The translations under genes were made by a program, and so were the position numbers. From Rhytidiadelphus loreus (Eukaryota > Streptophyta > Bryopsida > Hypnales > Hylocomiaceae): 64,000 bases of DNA. Below, piece after piece: positions 47,254-57,136 of this stretch (position 1 is the stretch's first letter; each line of letters begins with the position of its first letter). The notes beneath the pieces were generated by a model. That model made no database searches. It had not been told where the DNA came from and saw nothing but the letters and a program-made list of their open reading frames with translations. The stretch lies in assembly GCA_947034895.1 (NCBI GenBank), contig OX344765.1:8189001-8253000 (forward strand). The letters run 5' to 3'.

Positions 47254-48346
47254 GAGCCTCCTACCTTACAAAGGGTAGGAATTATTATTTTTTGATCAGC
47301 TCTTAATATGGAGATTAATGGACCAAGCCTCCAAAGCTCCATGAGCTGTCAAGCTTAACATCAAGTATTTAAGCATTCTTTTAGAAACCTGCTAGTTTGG
47401 GTTATTCAGTCAATGGATACCCGAAAGCTCTCATTAACTGTCAAAAACTTTATTGATACCGAAATCAGATTTTGAAATCAGAGTATGTGATGCCTCCATG
47501 TGTTGTAACAGGAGGAGGGAGTTATATTGGTTATTTGGTAAATGTTTCAATTTCTGAAAATGCTATTTATTTTGTATGTAAATTTTTTTCTAAATCATAC
47601 CATAAATAACAGCTCAATAAATAGAAAAAAATATATAAGATTATATACTATGATGTATAATATCTATTTATTTCTATGAATCATACAGCAATAGACTTTT
47701 TAATTATGATAACTAGGAATAGTTCCTGGAAATCAAGTCTAAAAAAGAATGTCTTGTTCTGGCACATCCCCTGTCTAGGGCATCATTCTAAACTTTCTCA
47801 TGCTTGTAGTTTTCTAAATCAAGTATACAAGATAGTCATGGCAAGCTTCTTATCAGCAAACGTCACACATTTTTGTTGTATTGTTTTCTTTTTTTGCTAT
47901 CCATTTTTTTCCTTAAAGCTCAAGGTCTTACCAAGGCTGGTGTCTAGGCTAGAGAGCTTATGATATGAATCATCAATTTTTAAGCAAAACCAAAGCTATA
48001 GATCGTATATCATCATATCCACGTTTTCCACAAGCTTTACTATTTTCCAGAGATGTCTGTGTAAGGATTTTTTATGAGAAATCTGGTCCTACATTGCATC
48101 TCTTCCCAGAAAAATTCAACAGTATTTTGTCAAATAATGCAAGACAGCCATTATAGACTACTAGCAACAAGTTAAAACATCTAAAATCACTCTGTTTGTC
48201 CAAAAACAGGACTTGCTGCAGCAATAGAGTCTGTGATTTGCCATATGAATATCCAAATAGCTCCATGAAGTTGTGGCCCTCACCTGTGCCCGTCCCAAGA
48301 ACAACACAAACCAATGTTATGTTAGAGGGGTACACCAGGAGTCTTA

Positions 48347-48349
48347 AGA
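48347..48349 (+). repeat. Target-site duplication AGA (left)
   Basis: Duplicated at 52115-52117; present once at the empty site in the sister repeat near 57741. Confidence 0.9.
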
Positions 48350-48558
48350 CACTAGTAGAAAATTCAACGTCCAACTTCACAAAAAAGTGTTGATTTGAAC
48401 AAAATAGTTTGTGTTGATTTGGACGTGCTGATTTGGACAAAAATCAACAAGTCTTTGTTGATTAGGACAAAATTATAACTAAAACTTGTTGATTTCGACA
48501 AAAAAATTCCAACTAAAACTTGTTGATTTGAACATAATTTTCAACACAAATTTGTTGA

Positions 48559-48696
48559 TTTTTTTTTAATTTTTTAATTTTTTTTTTAAAAATGCCACGC
48601 GGGCAACGCCTAGGTGGCACCCCACGCGGGCGGGGTGCAATGGGGTTTGAACCTAGCACCCCTTGGCTAGGGGTACAAGGTCTTATCCATTGCACC
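48559..48696 (-). mobile_element. tRNA-derived SINE-like sequence
   Basis: On the minus strand the head GGTGCAATGGATAAGACC pairs with TTGCACC 50 nt later like an acceptor stem (48690-48696 with 48634-48640). CCTTG/CAAGG forms an anticodon-like arm, and GGTTCAAACCC matches the polymerase III B box (GGTTCRANNCC). A GC-rich body of about 40 nt follows, and then an A-rich tail ending near 48559. The tRNA-like part is only 63 nt, so it is not a functional tRNA. No clear target duplication. Confidence 0.55.
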
Positions 48697-48769
48697 ATGT
48701 GAAAAATTACATGACTATAGGTGGAAAAAAAAGTTATTTATTTCGGTTTTCAAATTTTGGTCATTTTTG

Positions 48770-49545
48770 GTTCAAATCAGCAGACTTTGGAGGCTTATTT
48801 CTCATAGTATAGTACCTATTTTCAAAAAACTTCAAACTAGTAAAAGTTGGAAGATCAAGTAAACTTTCATCTCCAAAAATCCGTTTGTGATTTTGAGCTT
48901 TCAATAAAAAGTTATGGGCAAAATTCAGAGAGGGTTTGGAATGAAATTTCTTTTTGATATTTACAAACACTCTCTCTGAATTTTGCCCATAACTTTTTAT
49001 TGAAAGCTCAAAATCACAAACGGATTTTTGGAGATGAAAGTTTACTTGATCTTCCAACTTTTACTAAGGTAGGAGGCTCAAAAATGGTGCACCTAAGGGC
49101 TGGTCTGCCTTTTTTGTGTATTTCTTTGGACGGGAATATTTTTAGCTCATTTTTCAGACAAAGAGAAATTGATGAGGAATCTAACCCAAGTGGTTTCATA
49201 TTTTTCCAGAGATTTTTGAATTACTTATGAATTTTCAAACGAGTTGGGTCATAGGTCCCTATTTGTGACCCTAGATCTTTCATGAATGATTCACTTGCAA
49301 TTCTAAATAAAAATGGAGAAAACACAGAGAATGATTGGCTCTTCCAATTAATAATGTTTTCTTCCTTGGTTCATTCAATGAATGTACTGGTCAATTTCAG
49401 AACTTTAGATGCACCATTTCACAACCATTTATAGGAGCCATTCTTAATGCCCGCACTGTTTCACAGCCTCCTACCTTAGTTTGAAGTTTTAAAAAAAAAA
49501 AGACTGTGCTATGCAAAAACAGCCTCCAAAGTCTGCTGAATTGAA
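48770..49545. repeat. Long hairpin element, right arm split by a pogo miniature
   Basis: The left arm from TTCAAATCAGCAGACTTTGG (48770) is mirrored in the right arm ending near 49545; the hairpin centre is near 48945-48960. Inner arms (48840-48930 and 48975-49063) are almost perfectly complementary. After removal of 49067-49476 the outer arm is also continuous. A related older copy lies at 37380-37660. Confidence 0.8.
49067..49476. mobile_element. 410-bp pogo-family miniature element
   Basis: Termini AGGTAGGAGGCT and its complement are those of the 5.5-kb pogo element at 41739-47266. TA is duplicated at 49065-49066 and 49477-49478. The opposite hairpin arm (48833-48845, AACTAGTAAAAG) shows the uninterrupted TA site. 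The interior lacks transposase sequence. Confidence 0.9.
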
Positions 49546-50269
49546 AAAAGACTGAATTGTGAATTAAGTTGTTAATAGAAAATATTCCTATTGCTTATAC
49601 AATGTCAAACTTGGTGGTTTAAAAATTTTCCACATGAAATTTTAGTGTTAAAAACTTCAATTCAATTAAATATATTTTAAATATTTGACAAACATTTTAC
49701 TAGGAGGTGGTTTGGACACAATTCATATTCAAGTTTTTTGTAATGTAGAACATACAATTTGAATAGCTCTAAATTAGAATTTGGGAATTGCTCATCTAGA
49801 ATTTAAATATTTAAAAAATTTTGTGTTCAAGAATTGTGTCGAAAGTTTAGAATTAAATTTTGTTTTTTTAAAAACACGCTTGATTTTCATTTTTTTTTAA
49901 ATTATTAAGTAGAAGCAAGTTCAAGATTGAAAGAAAAACTAAAGCGTTAATAGCTCTAAAATGGAATTAAAATACAATAATGTCAACGGTGAGATTGTTC
50001 TAAATAGGAAACTTAAAGTTGTTAAACATTATTTTTTGAAAAATTGTGAGAATTGCATCCAAAATTGCATCCAATAAGTTATTTTTTCAAGAAGATGCTC
50101 AAATTGCCCGAAAAACAAAATTGTTTTTAACTTTCACAGTACTAATCAAATGGAATGAATAAAAGCTTCACATGTAGACAAAAATATGATTTTCAAGAAG
50201 GAAAAAATTAAAAAATTAATTTCAAATTTTTGTAGATTTCTTTTTCTGCCTAATGACGTGAAATTTATG
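49546..50269. other. AT-rich interior of the nested CACTA element
   Basis: No gene, no clear repeat relationship found. Confidence 0.4.
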
Positions 50270-50455
50270 GTTAAGATGCCATAACTTTTGCTCCCAAGCA
50301 CCAATTGAAATAAAATTTATATTACCACAAAGCTAATAAGTTTTTCTATCTTATGAGGAAGTTTCAAAAAGTTTAACTAAAAATTTAGATCATACAAACT
50401 TGCCCGAAATCCATTTTGTCCACCGAGGGGACAATGGTCCTTTAGGGGTCAAAAA
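50270..50455 (+). repeat. Dispersed repeat, copy B
   Basis: Homologous to 19500-19690 over about 180 bp, ending GGACAATGGTCCTTTAGGGG. Confidence 0.7.
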
Positions 50456-51600
50456 AATTTAAATTTAAATTTAAACCTCTAAAGAACAAAGTAGAATTTT
50501 TTGACAATATTTCTAGTGTTTTTGTTCATGTATTTAGAAATTGAATTCCCTTTTTTACCCTTTAAAATTTTTACACAACATGTGGTGAAGGGATAGTTTG
50601 AAGGACTCACAATTTTTATAACTTTTGATTACATCATGAGAAAGTTATTGTATGATGTATAGATTTTCTAGATATGTATGCATGTTAGCCAAGTAGATTT
50701 GAATATATTTTTCAAATAAATAGGAATTTCAAATTGGTTTTCTAAAATATTAATCTTGTGAGAATTTTTGGATTGTTCTATATAGATTAGGGAGGTGAAA
50801 CTCATGAAGAATTTCAATTTCCAATTTAAAGTAGAATTTCTACTTTACAGTTAATTTTAAATTTCTTTATTGAATGCAATTTCAAATATATATTTTTTTA
50901 ATTTCAAAAATAGGATGCAAATTGTTGACTACAACATGTACATTAGTACATTACAACCATTAGGTTTGAAAATCTTTAGTTTCATTACTATAATTCTTTT
51001 CATTGAATGTCGTACATCAATCTTTATTTTTATCCACTTATTATTTTCTCCAAGCATGAACATAAAGTATTTTTTGTTGCAATTTTTAATATAGATTCTC
51101 TAACATATTTTTTTAGCATATGATGGAAAATTGTAAATTGTAGAATAGATATATACCTTAATTTTTTGGATAAAATTTTGGAAAAATAAAATTTAATCAT
51201 TTGGGATGAATGAAACACTATTTTTTTAAAATCCAAGCATCATGATGTTGCAATTGGTGAAGTTTTTTATTTTACAATTTCAAGAGGGAAAAATAGGTCA
51301 AAATAAGTTCAAGTTAGATCATCTAGTTAAATCTATTGAAAAAAAACAAACATAAATGAAGATTTCAGCCTTGCTTTGAAGACTAATATTTAGAAGCAAT
51401 TATGGGCCTTTCATATGTTGAAAACCTTGATACAATCAAAGTTGAATTACATTATGAATTTAATTAGAACTTCAATCAACTTCAAAATATAATTGAAAAT
51501 GAAATACAATTTGAACTTTAAATGCATAATTTTTGAAAAATTCTTAAAGATTTCAAAAACATTCCAAAAACAATACAAAAACATTCTAAAAAGAATACAA
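50456..51600. other. AT-rich interior with weak repeat relationship
   Basis: Blocks near 50870-51240 (ACATTACAACCATTAGG and what follows) recall 11760-11910 and 22070-22200, so it is probably a diverged member of the same old repeat family. No gene. Confidence 0.4.
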
Positions 51601-51605
51601 AAACA

Positions 51606-51936
51606 ACCTTAAAAAACCCAAATCCTCCCCCCCTCCAAACCTCTACAAATCAACCTCAAAACAACCCCCAAAAAATCCAAAACCCCCAAAACCCAAACAA
51701 CCTCCAAACAACCCCCCAAACAACCCCCAAAACAACCCCAAAACAACCCTAAAACAACCCCCAAAACAACCCTAAAACAACCCTAAAACAACCCCCAAAC
51801 AACTCCCCAAACAACCCCCCAAACAACCCCCAAACAACCCCCAAAACAACCCCAAAACAACCCTAAAACAACCCTAAAACAACCCCAAAACAACCCCCAA
51901 AACAACCCCAAAACAACCCCAAAACAACCCTAAAAC
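51606..51936 (+). repeat. C-rich array (CAACCCCNAAAA)n
   Basis: About 25 imperfect units of 10-12 bp alternating C3-6 and A3-4. The minus strand reads GGGGTTGTTTT repeatedly and should form G-quadruplexes readily; the plus strand could form i-motifs. It shows strong strand asymmetry, with almost no G on the plus strand. Confidence 0.85.
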
Positions 51937-52114
51937 ATTGAACAAAAACATGTTGATTTAGTTGTTGTACTATTCACATGAACAAAAATTTGTTAAATCA
52001 TTTTGTTAACTTGTGCTCAAATCAACAAAAAAATGTAAAAACGGTCAATGCAGTACTCAAATCAACAAGTTTTTGATGATTTTCTATTAATTTGGACATA
52101 ATTTTCTACTAGTG

Positions 52115-52117
52115 AGA
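52115..52117 (+). repeat. Target-site duplication AGA (right)
   Basis: Right partner of 48347-48349. Confidence 0.9.
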
Positions 52118-53047
52118 CCACAACACATGCTATAGTTGTCACATGGTGCAAAGAATGGAAAATATAAACAACAAATCATAAAAGCAGCATTACTAGCACT
52201 AGTCCAATAAAACCTGGTTGCAGCTTGTTCGTTGTGTAGAAGCCATGTTTGCCTCCTGTTGCCGTAAGTGCTCTCAGAACGAGCTTGGGACCCAATCACC
52301 GAACTCAGCTCTGTTATTATCAAAGCTCCAGCACTCCCGCAGTCATGCCACACTTTAACAGCTACTTAGCTAAGAATACAAGCTTTGGCTTTTTGTCCCG
52401 ATATCTCTCAACAGCCTGAATGCTTTAGTCATGATGGACTCACAGGCCGGTGAAGCTTTTACAGCTGGTCCTTCTTTCAGGCTACAATTACTCCCTGTAA
52501 TTTTTCTGTGATTGTGGTGTATAGGGCCCATAGCTGTCTTTTTTAGAAAAGCCGTCATTTGGGTTTCAATTTAATTTTTGCAGTCACAGAGGCAATGCTC
52601 TTATTCGTTACTGCACTTGTGCTCAGTTCATCCTCCTTTGTTTTGTACAAACGATTATGGAATGATGGGATCATTATTGAATCCTGAGAGAAAATCTTCA
52701 AGTATTCAGACCGAATTAAATGAATAAATAGCCAGCTTGCTCTGCACAGAAGGATCAGCTAGACCTTCAGAACTTCAGAGATTGCATGTACAACTGTCTA
52801 TCCATCTAGTTTGTTAACTAGTTTGTATATCCAGTCAAATTGTGAAGGCAACGGAAATGGCTACATGCTTTTATATAAATAAATATATATGTGTATACAA
52901 ATATATTTGATCGTCAAAAAATCATTAGCCTAATCAAAGACCTGTCACTGTATAATCAGAGAATCATACGTGAATCATCTACAGTCATTGAACTAGTACT
53001 TGGTTATGGATTCTGGAAAAAAAAAAAAAAAAAAGCCCGCCTCCTCC

Positions 53048-53111
53048 CCTGGAAGTGCAAAAGCCTCAATAAGAGTACCTGACGTACCCTCTTATTGAGG
53101 TGCACACCAGG
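53048..53111 (-). other. Structured hairpin at the 3' end of the retroelement unit
   Basis: Nested complementary segments: CCTGG 53048-53052 with CCAGG 53107-53111; GTGCA 53055-53059 with TGCAC 53101-53105; CCTCAATAAGAG 53064-53075 with CTCTTATTGAGG 53089-53100; and an inner TAC/GTA pair. This gives 25 paired positions with small bulges. On the coding (minus) strand it lies about 80 nt after the RT stop and just before the second direct repeat, where a template-recognition structure would be expected. Confidence 0.6.
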
Positions 53112-53190
53112 CCTCTGAAATCCTCTGTAGGTATTTTTTAGTACCTAAATACAGAGTTTCTTTTTCTCCAAAGGTTCTTGAACTTTGCTT

Positions 53191-53484
53191 CTAATTACAA
53201 TGTAATGCTTCGATAAGGTCATCGATGTTAAACTTGAGTCCTAGGAACGGATTTGAGCTCAGGAATTGTCTAATAGTACGTATTAAACGATCCTCATAGA
53301 ACCCATTGTTCTTGAGGGTCTGGATCAGCAAAAAAAATTCTCTGGTCGCTGCTTCCACGGAGCTTGAAATGTATAAGATAGGGACCGTCTGTGATACCGC
53401 AATATTGTATGATTGCTTGATAGGCCTGTTGGACCGGAATTTAATACTGTGTGTAAGCAAAAGGTAGATCTCTCCTCTTGTCAT
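53191..53484 (-). pseudogene. C-terminal part of the reverse transcriptase, shifted frame
   Basis: About 83 residues beginning IKFRSNRPIKQSYNIAVSQ continue the RT ORF after its premature end at 53441 (DLPFAYTQY). The join needs a frame change at about 53443-53446, best explained by a small deletion or insertion. The segment ends at a stop at 53191 just before the structured hairpin. Confidence 0.65.
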
Positions 53485-55363
53485 ATTTTTGTGTCATGTA
53501 TTCCAAGGATTCGTCATCCAAAATTTCAATCTGCATGTTCATGAAGTTTGCAAAAATCCCTCGTGAAGAGTCTGTGCATGAGTATTTAGATACTTCTGAT
53601 TTTATTTGCAAGACATCGAGAGGATAAATCCAGTAGGGATTTTCCTTTGTTCGCAATTGTAGCGGGGATAGAAATTCAAGCGGACTGTATGCGTTTATCC
53701 AACACAGATCGTCAATATACCGAAAGGCGGATTTAAACTTGACCATCAAATCAGTGCGGCCTAGTCGGGCAAGTCTTTGGATAAATGAAATCTCATAGTG
53801 TAGTAAATACAAGTTACACCACAGGGGTGAGCAAGAAAATCCCATGGGGATATCGAGTTGCTGTTTCCATACACGGTTGCCTAATGTAACATAGCAATTT
53901 TTCATAAGCCATATATGGATCGAGACAAGTTGTTTTTCATTCAAGGAGAACCATTGCCCATAAGTGGGAGCACTAGTATCCCATACGGCTCTTGCTGCTT
54001 GTCCGTTACTGTCTACCCTAATCCATATTAAAGGGACAGCACGTTGGTGCATCGATTTGGCTTGTTGAAAACCAATCTTAACAATGTGGGAGATAGCGTC
54101 TGCTAAATTATCTGCACCCTCGAGGGGTATGGTTTCATAGCAGCGTGTAACATCTGCTACAAACACATCATATACTTTGTCAGGCAGATTCAGGGCTACT
54201 TCAATTGAGGAATTGACCATCCAGAAGATGGAGGTTTGACAGCGTAAGAACTTTGCATATCCTTTAACTGTAAGTTGAGCCCATTGCTTAACCCGTTCAA
54301 GGAGCTGCATGGTAGCAATAGTTAGTAACTGTGCAACATTAGAGTACACTATTCGGAATGCGTTAGTCAACCACCGATACTTGTTTTTGTGTAGTTTATA
54401 GGTCGACATAAGGTAAGGCAATGCTACAAACGGAATACTGAGCTCTGGCACTAGGTCTAGGATTTCCTGCGACACCTGCTCAAGAATGTGCGATGGTAAT
54501 GTCCATGCTGCATCATTTTTACATGGTCGAAACTCAGGGCCTGAGAGTCGTTCCAAAGCCAGCAGTCTGATGTGTCGGATGCAAATAAAGCTAGCATTAT
54601 TTGCCGCCTTATCCAGGCTAGTGCAGTACAGATGGGTTGTAACCCATTGAATCTCATTCTTCACGTTGTTCTGCTGTAGCAAATCGGGTCCTGAAAACCT
54701 AAGACCTGAGCGGTTAGTCTTGGAGGCCGCCTTTAATTGTTCCAAACAGGTCCTGCGAACCCATTCAGTAGCTTCTTCGATCGGAAGTCCTGAATTTTCC
54801 AGGTTGAGGATCCCTGACAATTGGATAAACGCATCTAATGCTGTGGCAATCGCAACAGCAATACTAGTAGGTTTTAAAGGTATGTGGTTGAGACCCATAC
54901 CGATTGCTTCCTTGAGTTTTGGGTGTTGAATGACCCCCACATCAATCGTTCGGACATGCAGTTGAGCTTTCGCAAAGCTGGACGTCTCCTCCAAAGTTCG
55001 AACGTCGAGAAATCTGGAAAACCTGCGTACTTGTAAACATGCACACGAAGCTTGCGGGTCCAACAGTTGTTCGACAGAAAATTTCTTAAATACCTCGGCT
55101 GGCTTGTAGAGTACCGAAGCCAGATTATCGTAGTACCTCCATGCAAATCGGATATCCGCCACGAGAGGGATAACATGCTCAAGATTAAATTGATTCAGAC
55201 AAGCACTGAAAATATGACGTAAATTAATCCAATCCAAAGCACGGCAAGGATAGGTCAGTATAATATACCCGCTAGGTTTTTTGTCCACACATTTTTGTAT
55301 GATATTCCGACCCAATTGGTCTGTGTCCATGTATCTACGTGGCTCTGTAAGATCAATCACCAA
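53441..55363 (-). CDS. Divergent reverse transcriptase
   Basis: A frame of 640 codons. Residues 315-350 hold PYLMSTYKLHKNKYRWLTN, which fits an RT motif 1-2 region. Motif A is FVADVTRCYETIPL with Asp404, close in style to telomerase and Penelope-type enzymes (DVTG.YDTIP). Motif B is IPMGFSCSPLWCNLYL (505-520). Motif C is FRYIDD with the catalytic pair Asp551-Asp552. The long N-terminal part (1-300) is not recognised. No RNase H, integrase or GIY-YIG endonuclease is visible. The frame has no ATG until codon 12 (55328-55330). It ends prematurely at 53441: the homologous continuation lies in another frame (53484-53191), so this copy has a frameshift. It could also be a cellular RT-related (rvt) gene, but the flanking direct repeats favour a retroelement. 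Confidence 0.75.
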   Translation of the reverse strand: MVIDLTEPRRYMDTDQLGRNIIQKCVDKKPSGYIILTYPCRALDWINLRHIFSACLNQFNLEHVIPLVADIRFAWRYYDNLASVLYKPAEVFKKFSVEQLLDPQASCACLQVRRFSRFLDVRTLEETSSFAKAQLHVRTIDVGVIQHPKLKEAIGMGLNHIPLKPTSIAVAIATALDAFIQLSGILNLENSGLPIEEATEWVRRTCLEQLKAASKTNRSGLRFSGPDLLQQNNVKNEIQWVTTHLYCTSLDKAANNASFICIRHIRLLALERLSGPEFRPCKNDAAWTLPSHILEQVSQEILDLVPELSIPFVALPYLMSTYKLHKNKYRWLTNAFRIVYSNVAQLLTIATMQLLERVKQWAQLTVKGYAKFLRCQTSIFWMVNSSIEVALNLPDKVYDVFVADVTRCYETIPLEGADNLADAISHIVKIGFQQAKSMHQRAVPLIWIRVDSNGQAARAVWDTSAPTYGQWFSLNEKQLVSIHIWLMKNCYVTLGNRVWKQQLDIPMGFSCSPLWCNLYLLHYEISFIQRLARLGRTDLMVKFKSAFRYIDDLCWINAYSPLEFLSPLQLRTKENPYWIYPLDVLQIKSEVSKYSCTDSSRGIFANFMNMQIEILDDESLEYMTQKYDKRRDLPFAYTQY

Positions 55364-55389
55364 AAAAAGCTATCATTAGCTGCAAAACA

Positions 55390-56037
55390 TTACTCATCCT
55401 CAAAACTCAGCATATGACCACGAACTGGTGATTCTGTCACTTCCTGGATGATCGGCGAAGAGGTACTAGGCTCTGTTCTGGCAGTTGCTGCGGAGCCCAA
55501 GTCGATGCCGTTAGAGTTCCGAAACACTTGGAATTTGTCATTCCACGGTATTGTGTTGAAGTATTGGAAGGCTGAATTATGCACCGGGGGACTGTATCGA
55601 CGTTGCATGTTGTTGTTGCCACGTCCAGTCCCGTAACCTCTTCCTCGAGGTTGTGATCCCCGACCCCTGCTATATCCGCCGCCAGTAGCTTGGCGATTGG
55701 GATTCGGTAGGGTGTTCAAGTTAATTTTCTGCCGTTTGGACGGTGGAGCATTGCTTGGTGTCCTTGGATTTGCGATCGAGAATGCTTCGGGTTTCAACAT
55801 CCGTTCAATCTGTCTTGGCCTTGGCATGTCGGGCAGCTCGGATAGTATTTTGCTAGAAGGATTTGTGGCGAATTGGATGGCACCAGTGCACATCCAGGTC
55901 CGTGCCTGCGTGAAAGCCAACTGACATCTAACTGTAGTTCGTCCGGCCCCTTGCATCCAGATTAGGAATGCGATAAATTTGGCCTTAAGTGTAGGAAAGG
56001 TATCATTTGGAAAGAATTTTTCCAGATGATTGATCAT
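55390..56037 (-). CDS. RGG/RG-rich ORF2, candidate nucleocapsid
   Basis: A frame of 215 codons starting at ATG 56037, two codons after the TAG of ORF1 and in the same frame. Residues about 115-145 form a glycine-arginine tract (GGGYSRGRGSQPRGRGYG), a type that binds RNA. A basic PPSKRQKIN segment just before it could be a nuclear localisation signal. In the absence of a CCHC knuckle this tract may replace the nucleocapsid function. The stop (TAA) lies about 25 bp before the reverse transcriptase frame, next to a run of seven T, so a frameshift could link the two. Confidence 0.6.
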   Translation of the reverse strand: MINHLEKFFPNDTFPTLKAKFIAFLIWMQGAGRTTVRCQLAFTQARTWMCTGAIQFATNPSSKILSELPDMPRPRQIERMLKPEAFSIANPRTPSNAPPSKRQKINLNTLPNPNRQATGGGYSRGRGSQPRGRGYGTGRGNNNMQRRYSPPVHNSAFQYFNTIPWNDKFQVFRNSNGIDLGSAATARTEPSTSSPIIQEVTESPVRGHMLSFEDE

Positions 56038-56040
56038 ATA

Positions 56041-57039
56041 CTAGCAGGAGTGGTCCCACCATATGAAAGACCCACTGCATCCATTACTAGATTTTGGATG
56101 GCAAGAGCAGCGTAGGTATGGTCGATGCACGTTCCACATTTCTTGTGGGTGCTTCTCTCGACGATCATTAGCGGTGGGTACTTCTAATTTGATGTGTAAC
56201 TTCACAGTAGTAATTGGACACTTACTGTGATCATACCCATAGAGTGCGAAAGCATTCACTAGGTTTTGGCCATTAGAAATTAGCTTTCTGCCATGTAAAG
56301 CTGCATCTTTACACTCTTCAAGGTCTGTTTTACTGAGACCTCCCCAAATACGCCAAGTAGACGTCAAGATGGGTGCTAATGAATTGACGTTGCATGTGGC
56401 CCAGACTCTATGGTCTTTGGCCGGCATCTGGTCCTCAATGGTTCTAGACGGCACAAAAGGTACTGCTAAATGACATCCTGATGCAACAAGTGTTTCCTGT
56501 TCTTTCTCAATCTGTGTTGACACGATTGATTCTTGCAAATCCTCTAATACGGCCTTGTGAGCATCATCTATCACAAGGTTTGTTAAAAACGGATGATTGA
56601 ACGTACCCGACTCTGGGATCGCCAGTTGCGATAATGAACCACAATCCTCGGCTTGGTTGTTAGCGTGCCTGATAGCCACTTCTACAACTGTGGTGTTTTT
56701 CTTGGCTTCAGTTAGTTCGAACTCATCGTTCATCAGGATCTGCTGCATTGACGCTTGCAGTTTGTGAAGTCTTGCCAAGGCCTTCTGAACATCGGTGTTT
56801 GCTACCTCGAAGATCCGTGTCCATTGTGACAGGTCGAGTACCGTGAGTAAGAGGATTGGCTCACCCTCTTCTCCTGTCGAGTTGATTGCCGCAAGATCGG
56901 TATCTTGGATGAATTTGTGAACCTCAGACGGGTTTATTGCAGCTAGAGTCGCTTGAACTCTCGGTATTAGGGGCGGTAGAGGTTCTCGGTATCCCAACGC
57001 ATTCAAGTCTTGGTGCCATACTGGTCCCGATTTGGAGGC
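56041..57039 (-). CDS. Gag-like ORF1 of the retroelement
   Basis: Open from a splice-acceptor-like GCTGCTCAG at 57040-57048 to TAG at 56041-56043, about 332 codons. No ATG lies near the start; the first possible residues are ASKSGPVWHQDLNALGY. A 5' exon in the upstream direct repeat is therefore plausible. The protein is largely helical and acidic in the first half, with a conserved-looking LLTVLDLSQWTRIFE stretch. There is no zinc knuckle and no known domain that I can name. It lies directly before the RGG ORF in the same frame, separated by one stop codon, so the two may form one 550-residue protein by readthrough or in an undamaged copy. A structural, RNA-packaging role is inferred from position only. 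Confidence 0.55.
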   Translation of the reverse strand, partial: ASKSGPVWHQDLNALGYREPLPPLIPRVQATLAAINPSEVHKFIQDTDLAAINSTGEEGEPILLLTVLDLSQWTRIFEVANTDVQKALARLHKLQASMQQILMNDEFELTEAKKNTTVVEVAIRHANNQAEDCGSLSQLAIPESGTFNHPFLTNLVIDDAHKAVLEDLQESIVSTQIEKEQETLVASGCHLAVPFVPSRTIEDQMPAKDHRVWATCNVNSLAPILTSTWRIWGGLSKTDLEECKDAALHGRKLISNGQNLVNAFALYGYDHSKCPITTVKLHIKLEVPTANDRREKHPQEMWNVHRPYLRCSCHPKSSNGCSGSFIWWDHSC

Positions 57040-57136
57040 CTGAGCAGCATAGCATCTAGGTTAGAATCAACAACATATACATGAAAATGAAAAGAATCAT
57101 GCTGGAATTTCACCAACTCCAGATGGGTAGAATGTA

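Larger units (their letters stand above)
41739..47266 (+). mobile_element. pogo-type (Tc1/mariner superfamily) transposon, 5.5 kb
   Basis: Terminal inverted repeats AGGTAGGAGGCTC (13 bp) lie at 41739 and, inverted, at 47254-47266. TA flanks both ends (41737-41738 and 47267-47268), the target duplication of this superfamily. The interior encodes a DDD transposase on the plus strand (42381-45170), followed by about 1.8 kb of GC-rich imperfect tandem repeats. A 410-bp derivative with the same termini lies at 49067-49476, so the family has mobilised miniature copies. Confidence 0.85.
48350..52114. mobile_element. CACTA transposon nested in the retroelement repeat, 3.8 kb
   Basis: The left end CACTAGTAGAAAATTC and the right end complement CACTAGTAGAAAATTA form the inverted repeat. 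AGA is duplicated on both sides (48347-48349 and 52115-52117). The sister repeat has a single AGA at the same place (57741-57743 in CTTAAGACCACA), which proves the insertion. Subterminal GTTGATTTGAACAAAA-type repeats occur at 48389-48560 and 51945-52090. There is no transposase. Inside are a tRNA-derived SINE, a hairpin element with a pogo miniature, an old dispersed repeat and a C-rich array. It belongs to the same family as the 98-bp element at 16823. Confidence 0.95.
47743..53030 (-). repeat. LTR-like direct repeat, copy split by a CACTA element
   Basis: Segments 47743-48349 and 52115-53030 together equal 57137-58660. Between them lies the CACTA element 48350-52114. The repeat ends in an 18-base A tract before the internal unit. 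Confidence 0.85.

Noticed and set aside
48634..48696. Functional tRNA gene
   Set aside because: The tRNA-like part is only 63 nt with an oversized anticodon loop and is followed by an A-rich tail; a SINE fits better.
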